A DNA stretch of 14,972 bases, taken from positions 1-14,972 of the forward strand of contig JACRGW010000061.1 in NCBI GenBank assembly GCA_016212195.1, read 5' to 3'. Of this stretch, positions 1 to 7,519 are shown one piece after another. The translations under genes were made by a program, and so were the position numbers. The stretch is from Nitrospirota bacterium. GTDB lineage: Bacteria; Nitrospirota; Thermodesulfovibrionia; JACRGW01. Each line of letters starts with the position of its first letter. The first letter of the stretch is position 1. The notes below the pieces were generated by a model. It had not been told where the DNA came from. It saw only the letters and a list, made by a program, of their open reading frames with translations, and searched no databases.

Positions 1-346
1 TCTTAGTGAGGATTGTTATAGGGTAGTGGTTGCTTAGGAGAATCTCGAGACACTTCCTCGTGAGCTGGTACCTTTCCTCTAAAGGCTGCCATCCATCACA
101 GACAGAACTCACAAAAACACTGCCAGGTTTCGTATTTCTGATCTGCCTCAAAAGGACCTCAGGCCCGTTAATCTTGACATCAACAAAACTTCCCCAGGGA
201 TCGTTATGTCCAGTGAACTTCATCATGAAACGGGCATAGCAATACCTGCATCCATGTTCACAGCCCGTGTAACAGTTTATTGTGTAATCTGCAAGGCCGG
301 ATTTTGTGAGGAGGGTTTTACATTCAACCTCTCTTACCTTTACCAC
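1..346 (-). CDS. SPL-family radical SAM protein, N-terminal part (cut by window edge)
   Basis: The minus-strand frame from the GTG at 346-344 stays open for 115 codons to the window edge. Its translation contains YTINCYTGCEHGCRYCYA at about residues 21-38, holding the CxxxCxxC cluster (Cys29, Cys33, Cys36) that binds the SAM-cleaving [4Fe-4S] cluster. This is followed by FTGHNDPWG and VFVSSVCDGWQP, which match the SPL (spore photoproduct lyase-like) radical SAM family. Many members are annotated as DNA-repair photolyase-like, but the substrate of this subgroup is not established. GTG is chosen because in-frame TAA codons lie just upstream and no in-frame ATG comes before the cluster. No convincing ribosome binding site is seen. 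It lies 66 bp downstream of the DUF1015 gene on the same strand, so co-transcription is possible. Confidence 0.85.
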   Translation of the reverse strand, partial: MVKVREVECKTLLTKSGLADYTINCYTGCEHGCRYCYARFMMKFTGHNDPWGSFVDVKINGPEVLLRQIRNTKPGSVFVSSVCDGWQPLEERYQLTRKCLEILLSNHYPITILTK

Positions 347-412
347 AAATTATTATAACTTAAATCAGGAAAGAAAATCTTCAAGATAGATTGTTTGATT
401 CTCTATCTATTA

Positions 413-1681
413 TTATTTCTGAGGGAGGTCTACGACAAACTTATTAATCACCATCCCTGTAAGGAGTTTGGGATAGAAAAAGGTCGTCTTCGGGGGCATC
501 CTTTCGTTCGATAGTGCTACATCTTTCACCTCACTAACCTGAGGGGGATTCATGAAGAAGGCGATCCTGAAATTCCCTGAATCTATCTTCTTAATAACCT
601 CGTCCACGTCTCTTTCATAATCAAAATCTCCACCCTTCACCTGGAGGTCTTTCTCGAAGAGGAGGTAGTGGAGGATGGCTGCATCAAGATCTTTCAGGGC
701 ATCGGGGAGATTCACAGACTCTATAACCCTATCCTTTAATCTTAAAAGATAATAAGCCCCATTCATATACATCCCGAAAGAATGATGGTTACTCTCCTCA
801 AGCCCTCTGAGCATCATCTCTTTATGCTGAACAGGTGTAACCTCAAGATCCTTCTGAATAGCCGTTATTATCTTTTCATTGTCCGGGATTGGGATATTTC
901 GAACCAATCTATGTGTTGGAAGGATAGTTAGCCCTTCTTCATCTAAATCAGCGAGAAACATCATTACATAGTCATATCTATTTTCCCCTTTCTTCCTCAT
1001 CTCATCTCTGAAGAGAAAGGCTGTCTCATAGCGGTGATGACCATCGGCTATAAAGATCGGTCTGTTTTTCATTCCCTTTACGATTTCTTCTATGACATAT
1101 CTATCCTTTATTGCCCAGAGGCTGTGGACTGATCCTTCATTATCTTTAGCTTTTAAAGCCGAGCCCTCCTGGTTTATCTGCTTTATAATCTTTGATATCC
1201 TTCCCTCACCAGGATAAAGTGAGAAGATAAGGCTAAGATTTGCCTTGGTTGACCGTAAAAGATTGAGCCTGTCAACCCTTGGACCTGAGTAAGTATTTTC
1301 GTGGGGAAGAATTACCCCTGAGCCTAATTCTTCTATCTTTACAAGGCAGACAAAACCCCTGAGGGTCTTTTTTACTCCTTTTGGAGACAGATAGTCCATC
1401 TGGTAGATATAGATCGACTCAGACTCATCCCTCTTAAGTATCCCCTCTTTAAGCCAATCATCAAGATAGGCAGAGGCCCTTGCATATCTATTATTTTCAG
1501 GGATATCATCAGGATATTCCTTTCCGAGATCGAGACGGACTATATTATACGGACTTACCTGGTAAAGCCTTTCTTGAAGCTCAGGCGTGATAATATCGTA
1601 TGGAGGTGCTATTACGAGATCAAGATCACCCACCTTTTCTCTGTTATAGATTATTCCCCTGAATGGTCGAATCTCAGCCAT
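413..1681 (-). CDS. DUF1015 family protein
   Basis: The 422-residue product matches the DUF1015 family over its full length. It begins with IRPFRGIIYN and has APPYDII near residue 25, LPHENTYSG near residue 125, the family hallmark IADGHHRYETA (GHHR at 214-217) and LPTHRLV near 254. The family is widespread in bacteria and archaea and has no firmly established biochemical role. The conserved His/Arg/Glu block suggests an enzymatic or nucleotide-related function, which is inference only. The ATG at 1681 follows a purine-rich stretch (AAGAAGAAAG) that could serve as a weak ribosome binding site. It is transcribed divergently from xerC. A plausible promoter lies at 1747-1775 on the minus strand. 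Confidence 0.9.
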   Translation of the reverse strand: MAEIRPFRGIIYNREKVGDLDLVIAPPYDIITPELQERLYQVSPYNIVRLDLGKEYPDDIPENNRYARASAYLDDWLKEGILKRDESESIYIYQMDYLSPKGVKKTLRGFVCLVKIEELGSGVILPHENTYSGPRVDRLNLLRSTKANLSLIFSLYPGEGRISKIIKQINQEGSALKAKDNEGSVHSLWAIKDRYVIEEIVKGMKNRPIFIADGHHRYETAFLFRDEMRKKGENRYDYVMMFLADLDEEGLTILPTHRLVRNIPIPDNEKIITAIQKDLEVTPVQHKEMMLRGLEESNHHSFGMYMNGAYYLLRLKDRVIESVNLPDALKDLDAAILHYLLFEKDLQVKGGDFDYERDVDEVIKKIDSGNFRIAFFMNPPQVSEVKDVALSNERMPPKTTFFYPKLLTGMVINKFVVDLPQK

Positions 1682-1746
1682 TTCTTTCTTCTTTTATAAA
1701 TGGAATGTTTAAGCCTGAATATGAAAGGCAGAAAATGAATTTTAAG

Positions 1747-1775
1747 AATATAACACAATAAAAAGTCTGATACAA
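1747..1775 (-). promoter_or_regulatory. Candidate sigma-70 promoter for the DUF1015 gene
   Basis: On the minus strand, TTGTAT (1775-1770) and TATATT (1752-1747) are separated by exactly 17 nt. This would start transcription near 1740 and give a leader of roughly 60 nt before the ATG at 1681. The sequence match is good, but in an AT-rich spacer this could arise by chance. Confidence 0.45.
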
Positions 1776-1776
1776 T
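1768..1776 (+). promoter_or_regulatory. Candidate extended -10 promoter for xerC-hslVU
   Basis: TGATACAAT is an extended -10 (TGn plus TACAAT). It would start transcription near 1783 and give a leader of about 54 nt before xerC. No good -35 is visible 17 nt upstream. The motif lies inside the palindrome CTGAT-ACA-ATCAG (1767-1779) and overlaps the -35 of the opposing DUF1015 promoter candidate. The same nonamer occurs upstream of the MFS gene at 7998-8006. Confidence 0.35.
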
Positions 1777-1836
1777 CAGAAAGATTAAGACCTTATCGGA
1801 TTGACTTATCGCTCCTCTATCTTGTAAAATCTTTTT

Positions 1837-2799
1837 ATGGATATTTCTATGAGGAATCTTGCCGATGAATTCATGAGGTATATAAAAATAGAGAGAGACC
1901 TTTCAGAACATACACAGAGGAACTATATATCGGACTTAGAACAGTTCATAGGATACATAAGAGACAGAAGTATCAAAGGAATCGGAAACCTTGAGATAAG
2001 GGGTTATCTCAGCCATCTTCACAGAGTCGGGCTTAAGAAGTCATCTATAGCAAGGAAGCTCGCAACAATAAGGACCTTTTTCAGATTCCTCCACAGAGAA
2101 GGTTACATAGATAAGAACCCTGCCAAGATCGTAGCAACACCTAAGCAGGAGAAATTTCTCCCCCATTTTCTTTCCGTGGATGATGCCTTCAGGTTGGTTG
2201 AAGCGGCTAACAGGGAAGAGACCTCTTCTCTCAGAGACCGTGCTATTCTGGAGCTCTTCTATTCAAGCGGTATAAGGATTGGGGAACTGGTCTCCTTAGA
2301 CAGAGAAGACATTAATCTCTCTGACGGACTCATAAAGGTTAAGGGAAAAGGCAGGAAGGAAAGGATAGTCCCTATTGGTTCAAAGGCTATAGAGGCAATG
2401 AAGAGATATATTGAAGGGACAGTTCACGGTTCACCCCGGCCTCGCTCCGCTCCACAGGATCCTACGGAGAAGCGGGGCGGGCAGTTCACAGTTTACGATG
2501 AGAGGTTTCCTTTATTCCTTAACAGGAGCTGGAAGAGGATTACGGAGAGGAGTGTGAGGAGGATTGTTCTTAAATACAGCATGGAGTCATTGAAACAGAC
2601 TGTAAAACCCCATACACTGAGGCATTCCTTTGCTACCCATCTCCTCGATGCAGGAGCAGACCTCAGGGCGATACAGGAACTCCTCGGTCACAAAAGCCTC
2701 TCCACAACTCAGAAGTATACCCATCTGGGTATGGATAAACTTATGGAGGTTTATGATAAGGCTCACCCGAGAAGTAAAAAGGCTGTCAATGAAAAATAG
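1837..2799 (+). CDS. xerC: Tyrosine recombinase XerC with an in-frame repeat insertion
   Basis: This is a site-specific tyrosine recombinase of the XerC/XerD type, which resolves chromosome dimers at dif during cell division. Residues 5-100 form the SAM-like N-terminal DNA-binding domain. The catalytic domain shows the expected residues: Arg147 (GIRIGE), Lys171 (KGKGRKER), His259 and Arg262 (HTLRHSF), His285 (LLGHKS) and the nucleophile Tyr294 (TTQKYTHLG). At 320 residues it is about 20-25 longer than typical XerC. The surplus lies at about residues 195-220, between the Lys hairpin and PLFLNR, and is encoded by a palindromic repeat flanked by heptamers (2421-2496). The start is uncertain: the ATG at 1837 has no clear ribosome binding site, and the ATG at 1849 is an alternative. 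It is the first gene of a xerC-hslV-hslU unit, the same order as codV-codW-codX of Bacillus. All catalytic residues are intact. Confidence 0.93.
   Translation: MDISMRNLADEFMRYIKIERDLSEHTQRNYISDLEQFIGYIRDRSIKGIGNLEIRGYLSHLHRVGLKKSSIARKLATIRTFFRFLHREGYIDKNPAKIVATPKQEKFLPHFLSVDDAFRLVEAANREETSSLRDRAILELFYSSGIRIGELVSLDREDINLSDGLIKVKGKGRKERIVPIGSKAIEAMKRYIEGTVHGSPRPRSAPQDPTEKRGGQFTVYDERFPLFLNRSWKRITERSVRRIVLKYSMESLKQTVKPHTLRHSFATHLLDAGADLRAIQELLGHKSLSTTQKYTHLGMDKLMEVYDKAHPRSKKAVNEK
2421..2496 (+). repeat. Palindromic element with flanking heptamers inside xerC
   Basis: Two heptamers on the left (AGTTCAC at 2421-2427, GGTTCAC at 2428-2434) and two on the right (AGTTCAC at 2483-2489, AGTTTAC at 2490-2496) enclose a 48-nt GC-rich core (2435-2482). 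The core's ends, CCCGGCCTCGCTCCG and CGGAGAAGCGGGGCGGG, are imperfect inverted complements around a GGATCC centre. The block is read through in frame and adds roughly 26 residues to XerC. Its base composition is clearly richer in GC than the surrounding gene. Confidence 0.75.
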
Positions 2800-2811
2800 G
2801 AGAGATTAAAG

Positions 2812-3351
2812 ATGAATTCTCAGGGATTTCACGGCACAACAATAATAGCTATAAGAAGGGATGGAAAGACCGCAATCGCTGGTGATGGTCAGATTACGAT
2901 AGGTAATACCATAATGAAACATAATGCAAAGAAGATAAGGAAAATGTATAACGACAGGATCCTTGCCGGCTTTGCAGGCGCAACTGCGGATGCCATGACA
3001 CTATTCGAGAAGTTTGAGACAAAGTTAGAGGCCTATCACGGCAATATAACAAGGGCTGTAGTAGAGCTTGCTAAAGACTGGAGGACAGACAGGATACTTA
3101 GGAGACTTGAGGCACTTCTAATAGTCGCTGACATGGAACATACATTCATTTTATCAGGCACAGGTGATGTAATAGAGCCTGAGGATGGAATTGCTGCCAT
3201 CGGCTCGGGAGGGCCCTTTGCCCAGGCGGCTGCAAAGGCATTGTTAGCACATACAGACATGAGCGCCAGGGAGATAGTTGAGGAGGCAATGAGGATTGCA
3301 TCGAAGATATGCATATATACAAATGAACAGATTATAGTGGAGGAGATTTGA
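2812..3351 (+). CDS. hslV: ATP-dependent protease subunit HslV (ClpQ)
   Basis: This is the peptidase subunit of the cytoplasmic HslUV proteasome-like protease. The 179-residue product contains HGTTIIAIRRDGKTAIAGDG, then NTIMKHNAKKIRKM, ILAGFAGATADAMTLFE and IGSGGPFAQAAAKAL, all characteristic HslV blocks. The catalytic N-terminal threonine is the first Thr of the TTI motif (Thr9). A short MNSQGFHG leader must therefore be removed, longer than the single Met removed in Escherichia coli. A strong ribosome binding site (AGGAG, 2798-2802) overlaps the xerC stop codon and fixes the ATG at 2812. The gene is 12 bp from xerC and overlaps hslU. Confidence 0.97.
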   Translation: MNSQGFHGTTIIAIRRDGKTAIAGDGQITIGNTIMKHNAKKIRKMYNDRILAGFAGATADAMTLFEKFETKLEAYHGNITRAVVELAKDWRTDRILRRLEALLIVADMEHTFILSGTGDVIEPEDGIAAIGSGGPFAQAAAKALLAHTDMSAREIVEEAMRIASKICIYTNEQIIVEEI

Positions 3352-4700
3352 ATAGACTGACCCCGAAAGAGATAGTTAAGGAACTCGACAAATACATTAT
3401 CGGACAGAAAAAGGCGAAGAAGGCGGTGGCCTTAGCCCTCAGGACAAGATGGAGGAGACAACAGCTCCCTGAAGAATTAAGGGATGAGGTGATGCCTAAG
3501 AATATAATAATGATAGGACCTACAGGTGTAGGTAAGACGGAGATAGCGAGACGTCTCGCAAGGCTTACTCAGGCACCATTTCTAAAGGTTGAAGCATCGA
3601 AATATACAGAAGTTGGATATGTAGGCAGGGATGTTGAATCAATGATAAGGGATATTACAGAGTTAGCAGTAAGCATGGTAAAGGCAGAACAGGTGGAGAA
3701 GGTTCAGGAAAAGGCACAGTCTATGGCAGAAGAGAGGGTTCTTGATCTCCTCCTTCCACCAAAAAGGCAGACAGGATTCGATACATCCTCTCAACCAATA
3801 GAACTGAACTCCGACATAGACCAGAAGGACACGAGGGAGAAACTTAGAGAGCAACTGAGAGAAGGGAAACTTAATGGCAGGTTTGTAGATATAGAGGTGA
3901 GGGAGAAGGTTATGCCCTTTGGTGTAATTTCGAATGTTGGACTTGAAGACCTCGAGATAAACCTGAAGGAGATGCTCGGTGGACTTCTCCCAGAGAAGAG
4001 TAAGAGGAGGAAGGTGAAGATACCTGATGCGTTAAGGGTCCTTGCCCAGGAGGAGGCAAACAAACTGATTGATATGGATAAGGTTATAAAGGAGGCGGTG
4101 GAAAGGACTGAACAGGCAGGTATTATATTTGTTGATGAGATCGACAAGATAGCGAGCCGTAGCTCTTCATACGGACCTGATGTGTCAAGGGAAGGTGTGC
4201 AGAGGGATCTTCTCCCTATTGTTGAGGGGTCAACTATTACTACGAAATACGGGATGGTGAGGACAGATCATATCCTTTTTATAGCAGCCGGGGCATTCCA
4301 TGTTTCAAAACCTTCTGACCTTATACCGGAGATACAGGGAAGGTTTCCGCTCAGGGTTGAGCTCGATGCCCTGGGGAAGGATGACTTTGTGAGGATCCTC
4401 ACAGAGCCAAAGAATGCCCTTATAAAACAGTACACAGCCTTATTACAGACTGAGGGGTTAGAGGTGAATTTTACATCGGATTCCATTGAAGAGATAGCCT
4501 CGATCGCTGCCCTTGTGAATGAAAGGACAGAGAACATAGGTGCGAGGAGACTTCATACAATCATGGAGAAACTGATAGAGGATATATCCTTTGAGGCACC
4601 TGAGGGTGGAAAGAAGAGGATTGATCTCGATGCTACCTATGTAAGGAATAAACTGAGCGAGATTGTGAAGGATGAAGATCTGAGCAGGTATATACTTTAA
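3348..4700 (+). CDS. hslU: ATP-dependent protease ATPase subunit HslU (ClpY)
   Basis: This is the AAA+ unfoldase that feeds substrates into HslV. The 450-residue product shows the N-terminal LTPKEIVKELDKYIIGQ block, Walker A GPTGVGKT at 57-64, the pore motif region TEVGYVGRDVE near 88, Walker B IIFVDEID at 259-266, GRFPLRVEL at 331-339 and the sensor-2 GAR at 398-400. It ends in the canonical EDLSRYIL tail that docks into HslV. The variable I-domain (about 110-240) is of ordinary length. The start is TTG at 3348, overlapping the hslV stop (TTGA), with GGAGGAG (3339-3345) just upstream, so translation is probably coupled. The following spacer carries a dispersed repeat rather than an obvious U-tract terminator. 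Confidence 0.97.
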   Translation: MNRLTPKEIVKELDKYIIGQKKAKKAVALALRTRWRRQQLPEELRDEVMPKNIIMIGPTGVGKTEIARRLARLTQAPFLKVEASKYTEVGYVGRDVESMIRDITELAVSMVKAEQVEKVQEKAQSMAEERVLDLLLPPKRQTGFDTSSQPIELNSDIDQKDTREKLREQLREGKLNGRFVDIEVREKVMPFGVISNVGLEDLEINLKEMLGGLLPEKSKRRKVKIPDALRVLAQEEANKLIDMDKVIKEAVERTEQAGIIFVDEIDKIASRSSSYGPDVSREGVQRDLLPIVEGSTITTKYGMVRTDHILFIAAGAFHVSKPSDLIPEIQGRFPLRVELDALGKDDFVRILTEPKNALIKQYTALLQTEGLEVNFTSDSIEEIASIAALVNERTENIGARRLHTIMEKLIEDISFEAPEGGKKRIDLDATYVRNKLSEIVKDEDLSRYIL

Positions 4701-4707
4701 AATAATT

Positions 4708-4800
4708 GTCATTCCCACAAAAGTGGGAATCCAGTAAAAACAATATCCCTCTGGATTCCTGCTGGAGTTTATCCCGTACTTGATAGGGGGCAGGAATGAC
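4708..4800. repeat. MITE-like palindromic repeat between hslU and argB
   Basis: A 93-bp element is bounded by inverted ends GTCATTCC (4708-4715) and GGAATGAC (4793-4800). Near its left end, ATTCCCAC (4711-4718) and GTGGGAAT (4723-4730) form an 8-bp hairpin with an AAAA loop. ATCCAG and CTGGAT repeat inversely further in. Ends of this GTCATTCC type are common in dispersed non-coding repeats of many bacterial genomes. No coding capacity is evident. The hairpin could attenuate hslU transcripts, but there is no U-tract. Confidence 0.7.
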
Positions 4801-4846
4801 CGAAAAATTGTAATATTATTTCCACTCAAAACTAAAAGGACAACTT

Positions 4847-5737
4847 ATGGAAGATATCATAGCGAAGGCAAAGACCCTTATCGAGGCACTTCCCTATATC
4901 AAGAGCTTCTACGGGAAGACCTTTGTTATAAAGTATGGTGGGAGTGCGATGGTAGAGGAGGCACTCAAAGAAGCCTTTGCCCTTGATGTTATCCTGATGA
5001 ACTATATAGGGATAAATCCTGTTATTGTTCACGGTGGAGGTCCACAGATAGGGAGCATTATGGAGAAGATGGGTAAAAAGCCTGAATTCGTTCAGGGGCA
5101 GAGGGTGACCGATGAAGAGACCATGGATATTGTGGAGATGGTCCTTGGCGGGAAGGTGAACAAGGAGATCGTCTCATTGATAAACCATCATGGCGGAAAT
5201 GCTACAGGACTTACAGGGAAAGACGGAGGACTTATCCGTGCAAAGAAAAAGGTGATCACAAAGCCTTCAGAGGAGACAGGCGAACCGGAAATAATCGATA
5301 TCGGACTTGTTGGAGAGGTTGAAAAAGTGAACCCTGAGATTCTGACCTCCCTCGAGAAAAACCATTTTATACCTGTTATAGCACCTATCGGAGTTGACGG
5401 TAAGGGGGATACCTATAACATAAATGCAGATCTTGTTGCGGGGGCTGTGGCTTCAGCGTTAATGGCAGAGAAACTTATCCTCCTTACGGATATTGAGGGT
5501 GTAATGACTAAGGATAATATACTCTTTTCTACATTAAACAAGAAAGAGGTTGAAACCCTGATCGCTGACGGTACTATAACAGGCGGAATGCTTCCAAAGA
5601 TTGAGGCGTGCTTTAAGGCCTTAGAAAAGGGAGTATCTAAGGTGCATATCATAGACGGAAGGGTCCCCCATGCCCTGCTCCTCGAGATCTTTACTAAAGA
5701 GGGTATAGGGACAGAGATAGTTTCAGAAAGGTATTGA
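4847..5737 (+). CDS. argB: Acetylglutamate kinase
   Basis: It phosphorylates N-acetyl-L-glutamate with ATP, the second step of arginine biosynthesis, in the cytoplasm. The 296-residue product shows FVIKYGGSAM (Lys29), VHGGGPQIG (61-69), NATGLTGKDGG (118-128), NINADLVAGAVA (191-202) and GGMLPKIEAC (247-255), the standard amino-acid-kinase fold signatures. The N-terminal helix KAKTLIEALPYI before the kinase core is the type seen in arginine-sensitive hexameric enzymes, so feedback inhibition by arginine is likely. A ribosome binding site AAAAGGA (4834-4840) stands 6 nt before the ATG. It is directly followed by nrdJ with no intergenic base, and no other arg gene is in the window. Confidence 0.96.
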   Translation: MEDIIAKAKTLIEALPYIKSFYGKTFVIKYGGSAMVEEALKEAFALDVILMNYIGINPVIVHGGGPQIGSIMEKMGKKPEFVQGQRVTDEETMDIVEMVLGGKVNKEIVSLINHHGGNATGLTGKDGGLIRAKKKVITKPSEETGEPEIIDIGLVGEVEKVNPEILTSLEKNHFIPVIAPIGVDGKGDTYNINADLVAGAVASALMAEKLILLTDIEGVMTKDNILFSTLNKKEVETLIADGTITGGMLPKIEACFKALEKGVSKVHIIDGRVPHALLLEIFTKEGIGTEIVSERY

Positions 5738-7519
5738 TTGTCTGAACTTACCCCTAATGCCCTGAAGGTCCTTGAAGGAAGATACCTTAAAAAGGACGAA
5801 AACGGGAGGACAATAGAAACTCCCGAAGAAATGTTCAGGAGGGTTGCGAGGACAATAGCAGATGCTGAAAGGATTTATGGGGTAAAGGAAGAAGAGGTTA
5901 GAAAGGTTGAGGATAGTTTCCATGATATGATGAGAAACCTCGATTTCCTCCCTAACAGCCCTACCTTGATGAATGCAGGGAGGGAACTCGGCCAGCTTGC
6001 TGCCTGTTTTGTCCTTCCTGTTGAAGACTCAATGGTGAGCATCTTCGAGTCCTTAAAAAATGCCGCCCTTATACTCCAATCAGGGGGAGGCACAGGGTTC
6101 TCTTTCTCGAAACTTAGACCCAAGAGAGATAAGGTTATGTCTACCGGGGGCATAGCGAGTGGTCCTGTTTCATTTATGAAGGTCTTTAATACAGCAACAG
6201 AAGTAATAAAACAAGGAGGCGCAAGGAGAGGTGCCAATATGGGGATACTCAGGGTTGACCACCCTGATATAATTGATTTCATAACCGTAAAGAGGGAAGA
6301 AGGGGAACTTGCCAATTTCAACATCTCCGTAGCTGTAACTGATGCCTTTATGGAGTCAGTTCAAAAGGACAGAGAATACGACCTCTTTAATCCGAGGACA
6401 GGCAAGGTGGTTGGAAAGCAGATAGCAAGGGATGTATTTGAGCAGATTATTCGATCTGCCTGGGAGACAGGAGACCCGGGATTAATATTCATAGACAGGA
6501 TAAACAGGGATAATCCAACACCTCATTTAGGTGTTATTGAATCAACAAATCCATGCGGTGAACAACCCCTTCTACCCAATGAGGCATGTGTGCTCGGTTC
6601 GATAAATCTGGCAAGAATGGTCAAAGAAGTTCAAAGTTCAAAGTTCAAGGTTCAAAGTTATAATGAGAAAGTCTCCAAACTCCGAACTCCGAACTCCGAA
6701 CCACATGAGATTGACTATGAAAAACTTGGAAGGACTGTTAGCCTATGTGTAAGATTCCTCGACAATGCCATAGATGCGAACAGATATCCAATACCACAGA
6801 TAGAGACGATGCATAAGGGGAACAGAAAGATTGGCCTCGGTGTGATGGGATGGGCGGACATGCTGATAAAATTAGAGATACCCTATGATTCAGAAGAGGC
6901 GCTTAATCTCGCAAGAGAGGTTATGAAATTCATAAGGGATAAGGCGAGGGAGGAATCAGAAAGACTTTCAGAAAAAAGAGGCCTCTTCCCTAACTTCAAA
7001 GGAAGTATTTATGACAGGGAAGGGATGCCGAGGGTAAGGAATGCAACCACAACAACTATCGCACCTACAGGGACATTATCAATTATCGCTAACTGCAGTA
7101 GCGGGATAGAGCCTCTCTTCGCTATTTATTACACGAGACATGTTATGGATACAGTCCTTGAAGAGGCGAGTCCTTTATTTATAAAGAGGGCAAAGGAAGA
7201 GGGGTTTTATAGCGATGAACTTATGAAGAAGATAGCAGTAAAGGGGACTCTCAGGGGGATTAAGGAAATTCCTAAGGCTGCGAAAAAACTCTTCGTTACC
7301 GCCCATGATATTAGCCCTGCTTTCCATATAGATATGCAGGCAGCATTTCAGGAATATACGGATAATGCTGTGTCAAAGACGATAAACCTTCCTAAGAAGG
7401 CAACAAAGGAAGATGTAAAAAGGGCCTATCTCTATGCCTATTCAAAAGGATGCAAGGGGATTACGATATACAGATACGGGACAAAAAGGGGGCCACTCCA
7501 GTTAGAGGATGTAGGGTGA
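5738..7519 (+). CDS. nrdJ: Class II (adenosylcobalamin-dependent) ribonucleotide reductase
   Basis: It reduces ribonucleotides to deoxyribonucleotides using an adenosylcobalamin-derived thiyl radical and is oxygen-independent. In the 593-residue product the conserved blocks are LPNSPTLMNAGRELGQLAAC, QSGGGTGFSFSKLRP, the ESTNPCGEQPLLPNEACVLGSINL region, GNRKIGLGVMGWADML and ATTTTIAPTGTLSIIANCSSG. The putative thiyl-radical Cys is Cys273 (NPCGE), and the reductant pair is Cys90 and Cys284. The TTG start at 5738 abuts the argB TGA, with AAAGG (5727-5731) as ribosome binding site, so translation is probably coupled. Two oddities stand out. An extra segment at about residues 297-322, encoded by two heptamer tandem arrays, interrupts the normal SINLARMVK...EIDYEKLGR passage. 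The protein also ends soon after GCKGITIYRYG and lacks the C-terminal cysteine pair or zinc-ribbon tail many homologues use for re-reduction. There is no N-terminal ATP cone. Confidence 0.95.
   Translation: MSELTPNALKVLEGRYLKKDENGRTIETPEEMFRRVARTIADAERIYGVKEEEVRKVEDSFHDMMRNLDFLPNSPTLMNAGRELGQLAACFVLPVEDSMVSIFESLKNAALILQSGGGTGFSFSKLRPKRDKVMSTGGIASGPVSFMKVFNTATEVIKQGGARRGANMGILRVDHPDIIDFITVKREEGELANFNISVAVTDAFMESVQKDREYDLFNPRTGKVVGKQIARDVFEQIIRSAWETGDPGLIFIDRINRDNPTPHLGVIESTNPCGEQPLLPNEACVLGSINLARMVKEVQSSKFKVQSYNEKVSKLRTPNSEPHEIDYEKLGRTVSLCVRFLDNAIDANRYPIPQIETMHKGNRKIGLGVMGWADMLIKLEIPYDSEEALNLAREVMKFIRDKAREESERLSEKRGLFPNFKGSIYDREGMPRVRNATTTTIAPTGTLSIIANCSSGIEPLFAIYYTRHVMDTVLEEASPLFIKRAKEEGFYSDELMKKIAVKGTLRGIKEIPKAAKKLFVTAHDISPAFHIDMQAAFQEYTDNAVSKTINLPKKATKEDVKRAYLYAYSKGCKGITIYRYGTKRGPLQLEDVG
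6629..6656 (+). repeat. Heptamer tandem array in nrdJ (GTTCAAA x4)
   Basis: Four contiguous 7-nt units occupy 6629-6656: three GTTCAAA and one GTTCAAG (the third). They are read in frame and give a peptide with a 7-residue period (VQSSKFK, VQS). They lie in the non-conserved extra segment of the reductase. Confidence 0.85.
6673..6700 (+). repeat. Heptamer tandem array in nrdJ (CTCCGAA x4)
   Basis: Four contiguous 7-nt units occupy 6673-6700: CTCCAAA, then CTCCGAA three times. They begin 16 nt after the GTTCAAA array and belong to a different heptamer family. They are also read in frame (KLRTPNSEP) within the same extra loop of the protein. Confidence 0.85.

Noticed and set aside
30..239. Plus-strand frame at the window start
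   Set aside because: It is the shadow of the radical SAM gene on the minus strand, whose CxxxCxxC motif is clear.
4458..4829. Antisense frame spanning hslU and the adjacent repeat
   Set aside because: It crosses the conserved hslU C-terminus and the MITE-like repeat and shows no family signature.
5875..6324. 149-residue antisense frame
   Set aside because: It lies opposite the most conserved part of nrdJ; its Ser/Leu/Pro-rich composition is typical of a shadow frame.
6629..6700. Tandem repeats as a CRISPR array
   Set aside because: The units are only 7 nt, contiguous and translated, with no spacers.
7517..7519. nrdJ TGA as a selenocysteine codon hiding a C-terminal tail
   Set aside because: The frame beyond it runs to a TAG without cysteines or any tail motif, and no SECIS-like hairpin follows.
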